From: Chrysogorgia sp. JL179-B06
Taxonomy: Eukaryota > Cnidaria > Anthozoa > Scleralcyonacea > Chrysogorgiidae
Reading direction: 5' to 3'
Length of the DNA stretch: 64,000 nucleotides
Assembly: GCA_035772405.1 (NCBI GenBank)
Contig: JAYKKM010000134.1
Location: 289,501 to 353,500, forward strand
In this document: positions 1-13,514 of the stretch, piece after piece
Position numbering within the stretch: the first letter of the stretch is position 1
How the letters are laid out: every line of letters begins with the position of its first letter
Notes under the pieces: generated by a model
What the model saw: only the letters and a program-made list of their open reading frames with translations
What the model was told of the DNA's origin: nothing
Database searches by the model: none
Program-made: the position numbers and the translations under genes

Positions 1-72
1 TTGCATTGCATTGCATTGCATTGCATTGCATTGCGTTGCATGTCATTGCATTGCATTGCATTGCATTGCATT
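1..72. repeat. (TTGCA)n pentanucleotide microsatellite
   Basis: About fourteen near-perfect TTGCA units run from the window edge, with two imperfect ones near 35-42. A short direct duplication (GAACTGAAGGTATG twice) follows at 76-103. Confidence 0.95.
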
Positions 73-103
73 GAGAACTGAAGGTATGAGAACTGAAGGT
101 ATG

Positions 104-575
104 TACTAGTGTAATAAACAATCTTTTTCCTAGAGTCCGTTTTGTTCGAAAGTTTGGATTTTGGTACATCTGGAGTGTATGAATTGGAAACCATTTGCAA
201 TTCTGAGGATAAAAAATGGACTAGCTTTCTTTCTATTCGCAGTCGCTCTTCTGTCACAAATAGAAATATTACTTTATTCTATCCTGACTGCGGAGAACGT
301 TTAAGTTATTATTTAATCAACAAGTCAATCCATGTGTTCATTTAACAACTGCATCTGATGATGCACACTGTTCATACACTGTATATTGTTTAGTATGAAG
401 GTAATGTCATTACTGGTGAAGTATTTAAACCAAACCACTTTGTGCCAATTGTCTTTGGGGCACTGGTAAGAGCAGGCTTATAGCCAGAAGGGCGTCCGGG
501 TGTCATTGCACGCCCTACAATGAAAAGTGGTCACCCAAAATTTGGGGAAGAAATAAATTATTCTCAATGATTTGC
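104..575. other. unassigned sequence
   Basis: I see no recognisable gene here. A 67-codon open frame at 142-345 on the plus strand has no motif I know, and nothing around it supports translation. Confidence 0.5.
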
Positions 576-577
576 CT

Positions 578-2699
<2,122 letters not shown>

Positions 2700-2711
2700 T
2701 GCCAAACCGGG

Positions 2712-3334
2712 ATATCACCAGAGTGCTCACTGCTCGCAGTTTGAGCACTCTGGTGACTCCACAATGCAATCCAACAATGTGTAGCCGTACATAGTGGGTC
2801 CCAAGTCCACAGTTACCATAAAGCCATATGGTGATAGCCGGTAGGGCACATTGTATACTTTCGTATATATTACGCTCACCGCTCATGTGGTTTGAGCACT
2901 CTGATGGATTGGGCGGAGAGTCTCTCTCAATGAGACGTTTTACTGTTAGCATTATGCATTGCTCACTGCTCGCAGTTTGAGCACTCTGGTGACTCCACAA
3001 TGCAATCCAACAATGTGTAGCCGTACATAGTGGGTCCCAAGTCCACAGTTACCATAAAGCCATATGGTGATAGCCGGTAGGGCACATTGTATACTTTCGT
3101 ATATATTACGCTCACCGCTCATGTGGTTTGAGCACTCTGATGGATTGGGCGGAGAGTCTCTCTCAATGAGACGTTTACTGTTAGCATTATGCATTGCTCA
3201 CTGCTCGCAGTTTGAGCACTCTGGTGACTCCACAATGCAATCCAAACAATGTGTAGCCGTACATAGTGGGTCCCAAGTCCACAGTTACCATAAAGCCATA
3301 TGGTGATAGCCGGTAGGGCACATTGTATACTTTC

Positions 3335-3335
<1 letters not shown>
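2712..3335. repeat. ~236-bp satellite, about 2.6 copies
   Basis: The segment starting GCTCACTGCTCGCAGTTTGA recurs at 2725, 2961 and 3196. Copies are nearly identical, with single-base indels. The unit also contains internal variants of TTTGAGCACTCT(G). It joins the tRNA-like array at about 2700, where both share the word CCAAACCGGGA. Open frames across it are repeat artefacts. Confidence 0.9.

Positions 3336-3426
<91 letters not shown>
3336..3426. repeat. (AT)n microsatellite
   Basis: AT run with a single phase break at about 3368, placed at the end of the 236-bp satellite. Confidence 0.95.
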
Positions 3427-3430
<4 letters not shown>

Positions 3431-3530
3431 AGATCAGCAAACACCGTATATGAGCTATTCTGCAATTTGATTGGTTCTGCTACTAGCCGTATATCACCTC
3501 ATATACCATTAGTAATGAAAAAAACAAAAT

Positions 3531-5576
3531 GGCTGAACGTTTTGCCCAAGTGAGTGAGGATGAAATACAAATTTTGCTGAATAATACAACACCAAAAAAC
3601 ACAAAAAAGATGACAAAGTATGGAATAAAAATATTCAATGGTAAGTAATTGCCAATAAATAACATTAACAAAAAAGTAAACAAATACTGAACATATTTTT
3701 TTGCAATTTTTTCAAAAAAAGCGGTAATTATTTTAAAACCAAACAATATTAAAATATTTAAAATTCTAGATTGGTTCATGTCTTCTACTGAGCTTTCTAA
3801 AGGTCCGAACATAACCGAAATGTCAAAAACGGAGTTGAATTCATGCCTGAAGCTCTTCTACACGTCGGCTAGGCAAGCAGACGGGAATTACTACAAAAAA
3901 AAACACGATGAAATCCATTCGGGCCGCCATTGACAGGTTTTTAAGAAGTCCACAAAACAACAAAGGTTTTTCAATCATTGGTGACCCCAATTTCTCCGAA
4001 GCAAATTCCGTACTTGACGCCTTTGTTAAACATCTCAGAAAAACAGGCAAAATAACAGGCCTGGTACACAAAAAGCCAGTAACACAACAACAAATAAAGT
4101 TGTTGTTTAGCACTGGTCAACTAGGACCTGCATGCAGACAGCGATGACCCAGCACAACTACTGCGTACAACATGGTTTTACCTTGCTTTTTACTTGGGTA
4201 GACGAGGAAGAGAGAACCAGAGGCAGCTCAAACCAAACATGCTTGCCTTGAGATCCACAGCAGAGGGGAAAGTGTATTTTGAGTTAAATAGAGAAGCTGC
4301 TGGCTCTATTCCTGATGTCGAAGACGAATCAGACGGGAAAATATTTGCCAAACCACAGTCACGGTTTTGTCCCGTTAAAACCATCCAGAATTACCTCAGT
4401 CATTTGAATCCGAGTTGTGATGCCCTTTTCCAAAGGCCCAAATGCACAAAGTTAGACAACGTCAACGCTCAAAGCAATGTCTGGTATTATAATTCCCCCA
4501 TCGGTGAATCGACGTTGGGCCATGGGAATGAAAGTCATAGAATACCGTCCGAAAATTTTTGAAAAGAAATGCGGGTTTATTTCATTATTCATTATTCATT
4601 ATTTTGGTAATTCTCTTTTAAAGGGGAAGACAAAGAGAAATTCTGACAAAAAATTATTTTTGGTATAAGGCTATGTACAAACTATGTGTTTAACACTAAA
4701 ACCATTTAAATAATATGAACAGTGCATACTGTAATAGACAAATTAAATTAATAATAATCTTGCAAAACGGCATAACGAAAAACCCGAGAAAAATCTTATC
4801 AGACATCTAAAAGTAGACATAAATTTAGAAAACCACGAACGCCATTTTCGAACACGGAACGCATGTAAAATTCATTCCTGAGCTCGTGACAACATCATCC
4901 AAAGTGATACAAATTAATTTTTATGCTGCAATTTTGTTTTAATTCCTGATTCGTTCCAGTTGGTGTTAAATACTTGAATCTTTCAGCAAATAATGAAATT
5001 TTTAAAAATAATGAAAATTTTTGTGCGGGGCTTCAAACCGATGCGGGCGGTGGACGGTATTCTGTGACTTTCATTCCCCTGGCCTTGGGCAACATGCTTC
5101 GCCAGATGACAACAAAAGAAGGAATAGATCCACCTCTCACAAACCACTCAATCAGAGCTACTTCGGTAACCGCTTTGTCCGAAGCACATGTCGAAACTCG
5201 ACACATAAAATCCGTCACTGGCCATAAATCTGATCAGTCCATCGAAGCATATAGCATTCGTCCTTCAATCCAACAACAGGAGAAAATGTCATCCCTCTTG
5301 AGCAGCTACCTGGAACCCGATGGTGATACGCTTTATCCAGAAGAAAATACGGAGCAAGATATTGAAAATCCCGGCGATTCATTTGAACGAGATGCTTCCC
5401 GATCACTGCCACTTGTTGAAACCCGACCCGGCAATGTCAACGGCGAAAACCAAACCATCACTGTATGCAATCAAAGCACTCATTTGGCCCAACATTCAAT
5501 TTTAATCCCCTCGCCCGGCGCGAAGCGCCGCCCGAAGGCCGAATGCCTGAGGGTGCTAATATCGACCGGCGTTTAG
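3531..5576 (+). pseudogene. Crypton-type tyrosine recombinase (broken)
   Basis: Tyrosine recombinases of this family cut and rejoin DNA through a tyrosine nucleophile. A first exon (3531-about 3639) ends at a good GTAAGT donor and resumes after an acceptor near 3771. The SAM-like N-terminal half follows, then the catalytic half: an arginine in LGRRGREN (about 4200), the HxxR box NHSIRATS (about 5140), the second histidine in VTGHKS (about 5215) and the candidate nucleophile in SIEAYS (about 5245). All core catalytic residues are therefore visible. The gene is dead here: an extra A in the poly-A run near 3900 and a shift near 4127 break the frame, and a 567-bp TIR element sits inside the coding sequence. 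The C-terminal frame runs into a GC-rich dispersed repeat. Metazoan Crypton-derived genes share this arrangement; exact subfamily is not certain. Confidence 0.8.
4518..5084. mobile_element. Non-autonomous TIR element with 3-bp TTG target duplication
   Basis: The ends are inverted copies of about 35 bp: the left starts GGCCATGGGAATGAAAGTCA and the right is the reverse complement of GGCCAGGGGAATGAAAGTCA. TTG flanks both sides (4515-4517, 5085-5087). Removing the element plus one TTG restores an open recombinase frame across the junction, which fixes the boundaries independently. The inside is AT-rich and non-coding. A 3-bp duplication suggests the PIF/Harbinger or CACTA groups; I cannot choose between them. 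Confidence 0.82.
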
Positions 5577-5605
5577 TCCCTTATCACGCGAGGTGCAAGC
5601 TAATC
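5505..5605 (+). repeat. GC-rich dispersed repeat
   Basis: This compact GC-rich segment (CTCGCCCGGCGCGAAG then GTGCTAATATCGACCGGCG then TAGTCCCTTATCACG) stands out in an AT-rich window. A related inverted copy lies at 16,195-16,275. It supplies the apparent C-terminus of the recombinase frame and contains short internal palindromes. Confidence 0.75.
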
Positions 5606-5626
5606 CTAATCTCGGATCGGATTTAT

Positions 5627-5814
<188 letters not shown>

Positions 5815-5815
5815 A

Positions 5816-6137
5816 AGGTGAAAACACTGGTTATTTCATTGAAATTTATTCGCTACAAATTTGTTTCGTATGGCTGGCCGAAGCTTGCCACACTCGTCAG
5901 GTGAATGACAAATATTTACAGCTTAGCAGAATATATACATGAGATGCGTGGTAAAATAGGGATCGTATTACAGTTCGTGATAAATTACGTAGGATATTTA
6001 CATAAAAGATATTTCTTACGATGACGGCAGGTGGAGATTAATTCATTTCGTTTGTTGAGGGAGCTGAGTTCGGGGAGGTAGATAATTATAAATTTTTCGT
6101 GGAGGCATAAGTTACAGTGTTTTGATTTGTTGGAGTA
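5816..6137 (-). repeat. Inverted copy of the Penelope-like 3' tail
   Basis: Reads as the reverse complement of about 8750-9080, beginning at the same AACAAGGTGAAAACACTGG boundary, with a few mismatches. It forms a roughly 320-bp terminal inverted repeat with the element's right end. Confidence 0.88.
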
Positions 6138-8907
6138 GGGAAAACCCGACGGACTCCCCAACAACCAACAATACGTTTGGATTCAAAACAACAAACTCGC
6201 CACCACCAGTTGAAGAATTGCACAGTTTTGAAGAGAGAATGCTGACGCTCGTTAAGAACAACGAATTCAAAAATACAAGCTGCCCTTTCCAACAGAAGCT
6301 TTCACAAGACATGAAGAGGATAAAGACAGATAAAGAACTGCTTGTTCCCGCCGACAAAACAACTAACTATTACCGCGTTAAACCCGACTCCTATCAACAA
6401 CTACTTAAAACCAATATTACAAAAACCTACAAGAAAGCGCCAACCAACAGCACAGCCAAAATAATAGCCGAAGAGAAGAAAACCGCGACGAAACTGAAGC
6501 TAGACAACAGAATAGATATGCTAGCCGAGAAATAATGCTTTATTACGCTGAAGGACCACAAACCGAACTTCGATAACAGCCCTACTTCTCGCCTGATCAA
6601 TCCCGCGAAATCCGAAATTGGCATCATTAGTAAGAAAATCCTTGAGCGCATCAACGCCAAAGTAGTAGCAGCGACAGGCGTAAACCAGTGGAAGAACAGC
6701 GACACCGTCATAGCGTGGTTCAAAAACATTGCCAACAAACCAACGCATTCTTTCATCGGTTTCGATGTAGTAGAATTTTACCCGTCGATAACCGACGATC
6801 TACTGAACAAAGCCCTTGCGTTCGCCAACCGAGTTCGACGTAATTTCTGAACAAGAAAAGCACATTATCATGCAAGCCAAAAATTCCCTCCTGTTTAGCG
6901 AAACAGAAGCGTGGTCTAAAAATAATTCAAGTTCGAATTTCGATGTCACAATGGGCAGCTTTGACGGAGCTGAGACTTGTGAACTCGTCGGCTCCTACCT
7001 CCTGTCGCAACTACCTCCTAACCTTAGAAACGAGATCGGCCTATATCGTGACGATGGTCTTGGCGCTTTCGATGACCCACCAAGAACAATCGAAAACATC
7101 AAGAAACAAATTTGCAAGATATTCGGCGATCACAATCTAAAACTGACAACCGAAGCGAACAAAAAATGCGTGAACTTCCTCGACATCACCTTCAACCTGA
7201 CAACCGACACCTTTAAACTAGTGGTGCACCGGATAGTACTTTTTACTATCCGGCCGGATGCCGGATAGTTTAAAAATATCCGGCCCGGATATCCGGCCGG
7301 ATACCGGATATTTTGATTATTTTCTAATTCAAGACTCGGGCCTCCTTTTCAGGTTGAATAAGGGTGTGCATCAATGCAGGCAATGAAGGCAATGGTGCCC
7401 AATGATGAACAATGCACTACTTCATGTTAGGACTATATAGAGGTTCTATATAGAACGAGGAAGTTCTGAGTTCTGACTCTGCTTCTGAAATATGTAAATA
7501 AGTAAATAACGCGCTAGAAACTACAAGAGAAACGTGCTACGCTGCAGTTCTATGAGATACGAATATACGATTGTTGTTAAAGATAACGTTGTTACTAATT
7601 ACTGAATAGTAAATACTGACCAAAGTTAGTGTAGTTTTTCCTTTTTTGTAACAAGTTGAGTCAGTTGACATATTTGATATTTTGTTTGTCTATTTAAGGA
7701 AGGTAGTTATTTTCTAGATAATTATAACCAGAAATACTGGAACAGTAAAGTTGAGTAAACCAATTCATATAATATTGTTCTTTTGTTTGTTGTATTGATG
7801 TCCAACTGTTTTCTTTTCATAGCATATTTATTGATATTTTTTCCGTTTTTAAGTTGAAACAAAATTAATATGCCTTGAAAAAATATCCGGTATCCGGGCC
7901 GGATATTAAAAATATCCGGCCGGATACCGGATAGTCGGATTATCTCATTATCCGGCCGGATATCCGGCCGGATATGATATCCGGTGCACCCCTACTTTAA
8001 ACCCTACTCAAAACCTGGCAACACTACCCAATATATCAACATCCACAGCAACCACCCTCCAACCATCTTACAGAGAATTCCTGAGACGATTAACCGGCGA
8101 CTTTCAAATATCTCATCGACCAAAGAAACATTCGATAGCAGCTCCCAACCCTACCAAGACGCACTCAGACACAGCGGCTTCAACCACAACCTACATTACG
8201 ACCCCCAACCCACGACCACAAAACGCCGTAGGAGCAGGAACATCACTTGGTTCAACCCGCCATACAGCTCAAACGTCGCCACAGATATCGGCCATAAGTT
8301 CCTGAAGGCAGTGGACGAGTGCTTTCCGAAAAACCATCCCCTCCACAAGCTGCTCAATCGTAACACAGTGAAGCTGAGTCACAGTTGCATGCCGAATGTG
8401 CAGTCCATCATCTCTTCACATAATAAGCGCATACTGAGACAAGAAGCAGAGAAAAACAAAGAGCCAGAGCCCGAATGCAACTGCCGGCAGAAGAACAGCT
8501 GCCCACTGAAGGGAAAGTGCCTGACCAAAGCTGTAGTGTATCAAGCCACCGTCACAAATACCGAAAACAACGAGAACCAAACCTATGTCGGACTGACGGA
8601 GACCACATTCAAGACTAGATATCTTAATCACACATCGTCATTCAGAAACAAACATAAGAAACACGCCACGGAACTAAGTAAGCACATTTGGTCTTTGAAA
8701 GAAACTAACACCCCTCACACAATAAACTGGAAAATCCTCAAAAAATTCCAACCCTACTCCAACAAATCAAAACACTGTAACTTATGCCTCCACGAAAAAT
8801 TTATAATTATCTACCACCCCGAACTCAGCTCCCTCAACAAACGAAATGAATTAATCTCCACCTGCCGTCATCGTAAGAAATATCTTTTATGTAAATATCC
8901 TACGTAA
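6122..8907 (+). pseudogene. Penelope-like reverse transcriptase / GIY-YIG endonuclease (broken)
   Basis: Penelope-like proteins pair a telomerase-related RT with a C-terminal GIY-YIG nuclease. The N-terminal RT part is at 6122-6535, where an in-frame TAA replaces the glutamate codon of the [11 protein letters not shown] box retained by copy 2. The frame then continues through [11 protein letters not shown] to about 6830, where an extra A shifts it. The RT catalytic box LYRDDGLGAF is near 7045. After the inserted hAT-type element the protein resumes at about 8003, with a cysteine cluster (CNCRQKNSCPLKGKC) and the nuclease core (VVYQATV then YVGLTETTFKTRYLNH), ending at 8907. Stop, frameshift and insertion together make this copy inactive. 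Confidence 0.88.
7219..7994. mobile_element. Non-autonomous hAT-type element (8-bp TSD CTTTAAAC)
   Basis: The left end reads TAGTGGTGCACCGGATAGT and the right end is ATATCCGGTGCACCCCTA, an inverted pair typical of hAT termini. CTTTAAAC flanks it exactly on both sides (7211-7218, 7995-8002), and the Penelope-like coding frame continues across the empty site. Both subterminal regions are packed with CCGGATA words in both orientations. The interior (about 7320-7870) is AT-rich with no credible ORF, so it must have moved using another element's transposase. Confidence 0.92.
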
Positions 8908-9078
8908 TTTATCAAGAACTGTAATACGATCCCTATTTTACTACGCATCTCATGTATATATTCTGCTAAGTTGTAAATATTTGTCATTCACCTGACGAGT
9001 GTGGCAAGCTTCGGCTAGCCATACGAAACAAATTTGTAGCGAATAAATTTCAATGAAATAACCAGTGTTTTCACCTTG

Positions 9079-9080
<2 letters not shown>

Positions 9081-9118
<38 letters not shown>

Positions 9119-9212
9119 TATATATTATTTATATTTTTATATATATATATATTTATTTTATTATATTTATATATATTATTTATATATATATTTATATATA
9201 TATATATATATT
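9081..9212. repeat. Imperfect AT-rich microsatellite between two Penelope-like copies
   Basis: Runs of TA mixed with TTTA/TTAT interruptions fill the gap between element 1 and element 2. Confidence 0.92.
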
Positions 9213-9214
9213 TT

Positions 9215-9719
9215 TGACAATCGCCGGTTGATCGTTTCAGGAATTCTCTGTGAGATAGTTGGAGGGTGGTTACTGTTGATGTTGATGTACTGGGTGGTGT
9301 TGCCGGGTTTTGAGTAAGGTTTGAAGGTGCCGGTGGTCAGGTTGAACGTTAAGTCGAGAAAATTTACGCATTTCTTGTTCGCTTCGGTTGTTAGTTTTAG
9401 GTTGTGGTCACCAAATATCTTACAGATTTGTTTCTTAATGTTTTCGATCATCCTTGGTGGGTCATCGAAAGCACCAAGACCGTCATCACGATAGAAGCCG
9501 ATCTTGTTTCTTAGGTGGGGAGGTAACTGTGATAGCAGGTAGGAACCGACAAGTTCACAAGTCTCAGCACCGTCAAAGCTGCCCATTGTGACATCAAAAT
9601 TTGATTTCGAATTTTTCTTGCACCACGCTTCGGTCTCGTTAAACAGGAGGGAGTTCTTGGCTTGTATGACTATATGTTTCTCTTCCTCGGTGATCTCGTC
9701 GAATTCAGTGGCAAAAGAA
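9215..9719 (-). pseudogene. Inverted RT fragment of Penelope-like element 2
   Basis: On the minus strand this encodes the RT middle with FYRDDGLGAF at about 9500 and ends in the microsatellite. It matches plus-strand 10,060-10,560 almost base for base, with a few substitutions such as Leu to Phe just before the YRDD box. It has no start and no nuclease domain and is a by-product of insertion. Confidence 0.85.
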
Positions 9720-9732
9720 AATAGCAACGAAA

Positions 9733-11364
9733 TTGAAACTAGACAACCGCATTGACACGCTAGCCGAGAAGGAATGTTTTATCACACTAAAGGATCACAA
9801 ACCAAACTTTGCTAACAATCCTACATCCCGCGTAATCAATCCCGCGAAATCCGAAATCGGGATAATAAGCAAGAAGATCCTCGAGCGCATTAATACGAAA
9901 GTAGTGTCAGCGACTGGCGTATATCAGTGGAAAAATAGTGACGCAGTCATAGCTTGGTTTAAAAACATCACCAACAAGCCAGCGCATTCATTTATCGGTT
10001 TCGACGTGGTAGATTTTTACCCGTCGATAACTGATGACCTGCTGAACAAAGCACTCACGTTTGCCACTGAATTCGACGAGATCACCGAGGAAGAGAAACA
10101 TATAGTCATACAAGCCAATAACTCCCTCCTGTTTAACGAGACAGAAGCGTGGTGCAAGAAAAATTCGAAATCAAATTTTGATGTCACAATGGGCAGCTTT
10201 GACGGTGCTGAGACTTGTGAACTTGTCGGTTCCTACCTGCTATCACAGTTACCTCCCCACCTAAGAAACAAGATCGGCTTGTATCGTGACGACGGTCTTG
10301 GTGCTTTCGATGACCCACCGAGGATGATCGAAAACATTAAGAAACAAATCTGTAAGATATTTGGTGACCACAACCTAAAACTAACAACCGAAGCGAACAA
10401 GAAATGCGTAAATTTTCTCGACTTAACGTTCAACCTGACCACTGGCACCTTCAAACCTTACTCAAAACCCGGCAACACCACCCAGTACATCAACAGTAAC
10501 CACCCTCCAACTATCTTACAGAGAATTCCTGAAACGATCAACCGGCGATTGTCAAAAATCTCATCAAACAAGGAAACATTCGACAACAGCTCCCAACCAT
10601 ACCAAGAAGCACTCAAACACAGCGGTTTCAACTACAACTTACATTACGACCCCCAGCCCACGACCCAAAAACGCCGTAGAAATGTAACCTGGTTCAATCC
10701 TCCATATAGCTCGAACGTCGCTACCGACATCGATCACAAATTTCTGAAGGCAGTCGACGAATGCTTCCCGCGAAACCATCCTCTCCACAAGCTATTTAAC
10801 CGCAACACTGTGAAGCTGAGTTATAGTTGCATGCCAAACGTGCAGAGCATAATCGCCACGCACAACAAACACATTCTGAAGCAAGAAGAGCAGAAACACA
10901 ATGAGAGAAATCCAGAATGTAACTGCCGACAAAAGAATAACTGCCCGCTGAACGGAAAGTGCCTTACCAAAGCCGTAGTATACCAAGCCACTGTGACCAC
11001 CACCGACAACAACGAAAACCATACTTATGTCGGATTGACAGAGACCTCTTTCAAAACTAGATACCTCAATCACACCTCTTCATTCCGTATTATGCATAAG
11101 AAAAACGCTACCGAACTTAGTAAACACATTTGGACACTAAAAGAAACTAACACCCCTTATACTATTAACTGGAAAATCCTAAAACAATGCCAACCCTACT
11201 CTAACAAGTCAAAACGATGTAATTTATACCTACATGAAAAATTTGTAATTATATATCACCCCGAACTAAGCTCTCTTAACAAACGAAACGAACTGATATC
11301 CACCTGTCGACATCGAAAGAAATATCTGTTATGTAAACATCCGTTATGTAAATTTCCCACCTAA
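9733..11364 (+). CDS. Penelope-like RT / GIY-YIG endonuclease (5'-truncated, open frame)
   Basis: This is a 543-codon frame without internal stops. It lacks an ATG at its left end because the element is 5'-truncated at the inversion junction. In order it shows [11 protein letters not shown] (RT fingers, residues about 13-23), GFDVVDFYPSI (about 90), the catalytic YRDDGLGAF (about 180), a basic linker (KRRRNVTWF), a cysteine cluster (CNCRQKNNCPLNGKC, about 400) and the GIY-YIG core (VVYQATV...YVGLTETSFKTRYLNH, about 418-450). It ends in a lysine-rich tail. The intact frame, unlike element 1, indicates a more recent insertion. Without its N-terminus it is unlikely to be mobile. Confidence 0.88.
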   Translation: MKLDNRIDTLAEKECFITLKDHKPNFANNPTSRVINPAKSEIGIISKKILERINTKVVSATGVYQWKNSDAVIAWFKNITNKPAHSFIGFDVVDFYPSITDDLLNKALTFATEFDEITEEEKHIVIQANNSLLFNETEAWCKKNSKSNFDVTMGSFDGAETCELVGSYLLSQLPPHLRNKIGLYRDDGLGAFDDPPRMIENIKKQICKIFGDHNLKLTTEANKKCVNFLDLTFNLTTGTFKPYSKPGNTTQYINSNHPPTILQRIPETINRRLSKISSNKETFDNSSQPYQEALKHSGFNYNLHYDPQPTTQKRRRNVTWFNPPYSSNVATDIDHKFLKAVDECFPRNHPLHKLFNRNTVKLSYSCMPNVQSIIATHNKHILKQEEQKHNERNPECNCRQKNNCPLNGKCLTKAVVYQATVTTTDNNENHTYVGLTETSFKTRYLNHTSSFRIMHKKNATELSKHIWTLKETNTPYTINWKILKQCQPYSNKSKRCNLYLHEKFVIIYHPELSSLNKRNELISTCRHRKKYLLCKHPLCKFPT

Positions 11365-11540
11365 TCCCTATGTAATTGTAACACTATCCCTATTTGACGC
11401 ATGCATCTCATATTATATTCTACTGCACTGTAAGCTATATATCATTCACCTGATGAGTGTGGCAAGCTTCGGATTGTCATACGAAACAAGTTTGTTGTGA
11501 ATAAACTTCAATGAAGTAATCAGTGTTTTCACTTTGTTTG

Positions 11541-11541
<1 letters not shown>

Positions 11542-11611
<70 letters not shown>
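11542..11611. repeat. (AT)n microsatellite
   Basis: AT run shared as the border between Penelope-like element 2 and inverted-family copy A. Confidence 0.96.
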
Positions 11612-11614
<3 letters not shown>

Positions 11615-12184
11615 CAATGTGTTTGGGACTGGACCGAGCTCTAAGCCAATCAAAATCAAGTATGATTTGAATTGACCAATCAGAGCACAGTCCAGTCCCA
11701 TATTTCCAGGGGGTTGAATAGTTTTAAGGTGTGGTCACCCTGTAAAGAACGACCAGTGACCAAATCAGGGGGATATTCAACTGGTCGTATACAAGAGGTT
11801 TTTTGAATTTTGTATATTTATGTCATGAAACCTGGTGTTGTTTTGCGACCAGTTTTTTGGTGATCGTCCTTGAGTTTTTACGACCAGAGATGAAGGTCAT
11901 TCAAGGTGATCGTAGTCAAAAATTTCATGAGATCAAAAAGTCTAAAAAACCTTGAGTACACGACCATCATACCCCACCCGATGTGATTTATACTTACGTG
12001 TAACATTGTCCAAAAAACTTCATATTATTTTTATTTGAAGAGAGAGTTGTGATGTTGAAATAAAAATAATCAAAAATCAAAAAATGATTATAGAATTAAT
12101 CATATAAATTTCCGTCACAGAGCTCTTACCCCAACGCCATCTCATGACGGAATGAATGATATTTTATAATTCAGGTCTTAAAAA

Positions 12185-12345
12185 AAGTGTTATTAAAAAA
12201 TTTGATGAAATGTATCTAAAAAAAATAGATGAAATATATCCTAAAAAAAATAGATGAAATATATCTAAAAAAAGTAAGATGAAATATATCTAAAAAAAAT
12301 AGATGAAATGTATCTAAAAAAAATTGATGAAATTAGAAATAATAG
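12185..12345. repeat. Short minisatellite, units of GATGAAATATATCTAAAAAAA
   Basis: Five to six imperfect units of about 28-32 bp alternate GATGAAAT(A/G)TATC with an A-run and ATA. The array lies inside the segment that copy B of the element lacks. Confidence 0.85.
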
Positions 12346-12749
12346 ATGAGATTGAAATTATGGTTGGGTATATAAGCAGGTAGGGGTTCATAATGGTTTT
12401 CAGTTGGATCTACTGTTGTGTGTATTGCTTGCTTGTAAGTTGTACTTGGTACAAGACTCTGAATTTTTCCAATGTGCCGTAGTATTTATTACTAAACTGC
12501 ATTGGCGCACGTTCACCCGTAGTAGAATTTGTGATTGGAATGAAATTGACTCTGGTCCAAAGCAACAATACAGGTCATCCCTCATTCTATCAACTGCTTA
12601 TTTTACGCCAGGGTTGTTCGTTAGCGTATGATGGAAGAGTTAGCTATAGTAAAACACACAGAAGTTTGATGAAGTTTTTTTAAATATAACGAATATAGAA
12701 TAGAATGTGCAAAAATAATAAAATATTTATACTCGTTCTACTACTAAAG

Positions 12750-13123
12750 TTTCTGTAGACTCATGGTATATATAGTTTTTTCCCCCAGTATCGGTATACC
12801 CCATATTTCTGCGTCGTCTTCTCCCTCCTCGCTTTCTTCTTCATCGGAAGAAAAATTATATAGGGGTAGTGGGGGGACTTTGGTGACTACAAAGCCAGGT
12901 ATTGGCGGTGGTTCACAGCTCTGCGGGTTGGTTTCTTTCTAAGAAATAACATAATAAATAATTTTACAAGTTCACGACGCTTTACGCACAGCAACCATGA
13001 CATTTTACTATAGCTACATACTTTAACTTCGCAGTCTTCCTCATCCTCAAGCATTTCTTCTTCTTGAGGTGGTTCGTAGTCGTCGAAGTCGAACTTTGTG
13101 GGCATTTCTTGTGTATTTTCCAT
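12750..13123 (-). pseudogene. Acidic small protein of the inverted-repeat family, copy A
   Basis: The first exon starts at an ATG at 13,123 after a short leader (MENTQEMPTKFDFDDYEP...), rich in Glu and Asp, and runs to about 12,960. A second exon near 12,935-12,750 encodes a Pro-rich then acidic stretch and matches the intact copy B, but base loss in the GGGGTATAC region shifts the frame. A TATA-like word lies upstream at about 13,190. No known domain; see copy B. Confidence 0.5.
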
Positions 13124-13300
13124 ATTTTTATTTTGCTTTTTCGTTCTGAGTTTGGTTTTTGAGTTTGAGATTAATTGTTCATGCACCTATTTTTATAATC
13201 TCGGTCTGCGTTATTATCACAATGGTTTGGGGGGTTTGACCAATCAGAGCTTGTTCAATCAAAGACTCCCCAGTAGCTACCACTGATCTCAAAAATAGGA

Positions 13301-13514
13301 CTGGATTGAGCTTTCTATTGTATCTGATGAGCTTATTTTGAAGCCTGTATATTTGCATAATGCAAATTGACGAGAGATCATCAAAAGCTCCGAGTTTGCA
13401 AGCAAGGTTTAGTGTCTGGCCAATATATTTTCTTTGTTGACATTAAATGCATAAAATCTTAAACCTAATTTGACATCTCATTAGGCTTCTCTTACTGGAT
13501 AATTAGAGCAAACG
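13301..13514. other. unassigned sequence
   Basis: No gene, repeat or motif that I can support. Confidence 0.4.

Larger units (their letters stand above)
5816..9080 (+). mobile_element. Penelope-like retroelement 1, with inverted tail and internal hAT insertion
   Basis: The element has a body coding for RT and GIY-YIG endonuclease (6122-8907) and a 3' tail (8908-9080). Its left end (5816-6137) is the reverse complement of that tail and of the last coding residues (about 8750-9080), the tail-inverted arrangement often seen in Penelope-like elements. It is bounded by (AT)n runs on both sides and interrupted by a 776-bp element at 7219-7994. A second, younger copy follows at 9213-11,541. Confidence 0.85.
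9213..11541 (+). mobile_element. Penelope-like retroelement 2, 5'-inverted copy
   Basis: The right part (about 9720-11,541) is a plus-strand copy of the same family as element 1, with an open RT-endonuclease frame and the same 3' tail. The left part (9213-about 9719) is an inverted copy of the element's own RT region (equivalent to 10,060-10,560). The result is a head-to-head structure, as expected when a second strand is primed internally during insertion. (AT)n bounds both ends. Confidence 0.88.
11612..13300 (-). mobile_element. Inverted-repeat family, copy A
   Basis: Its two ends and coding part match 38,575-39,592 in the opposite orientation at high identity. One end carries a hairpin made of GGGACTGGAC and GTCCAGTCCC (11,622-11,699) plus facing CCAAT-type words (GATTGG/CCAATC). 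Copy A carries about 690 bp (about 11,830-12,525) that copy B lacks, including an A-rich minisatellite. I do not recognise a transposase; the shared (AT)n border and short coding unit suggest a non-autonomous element of unknown class. Confidence 0.7.
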
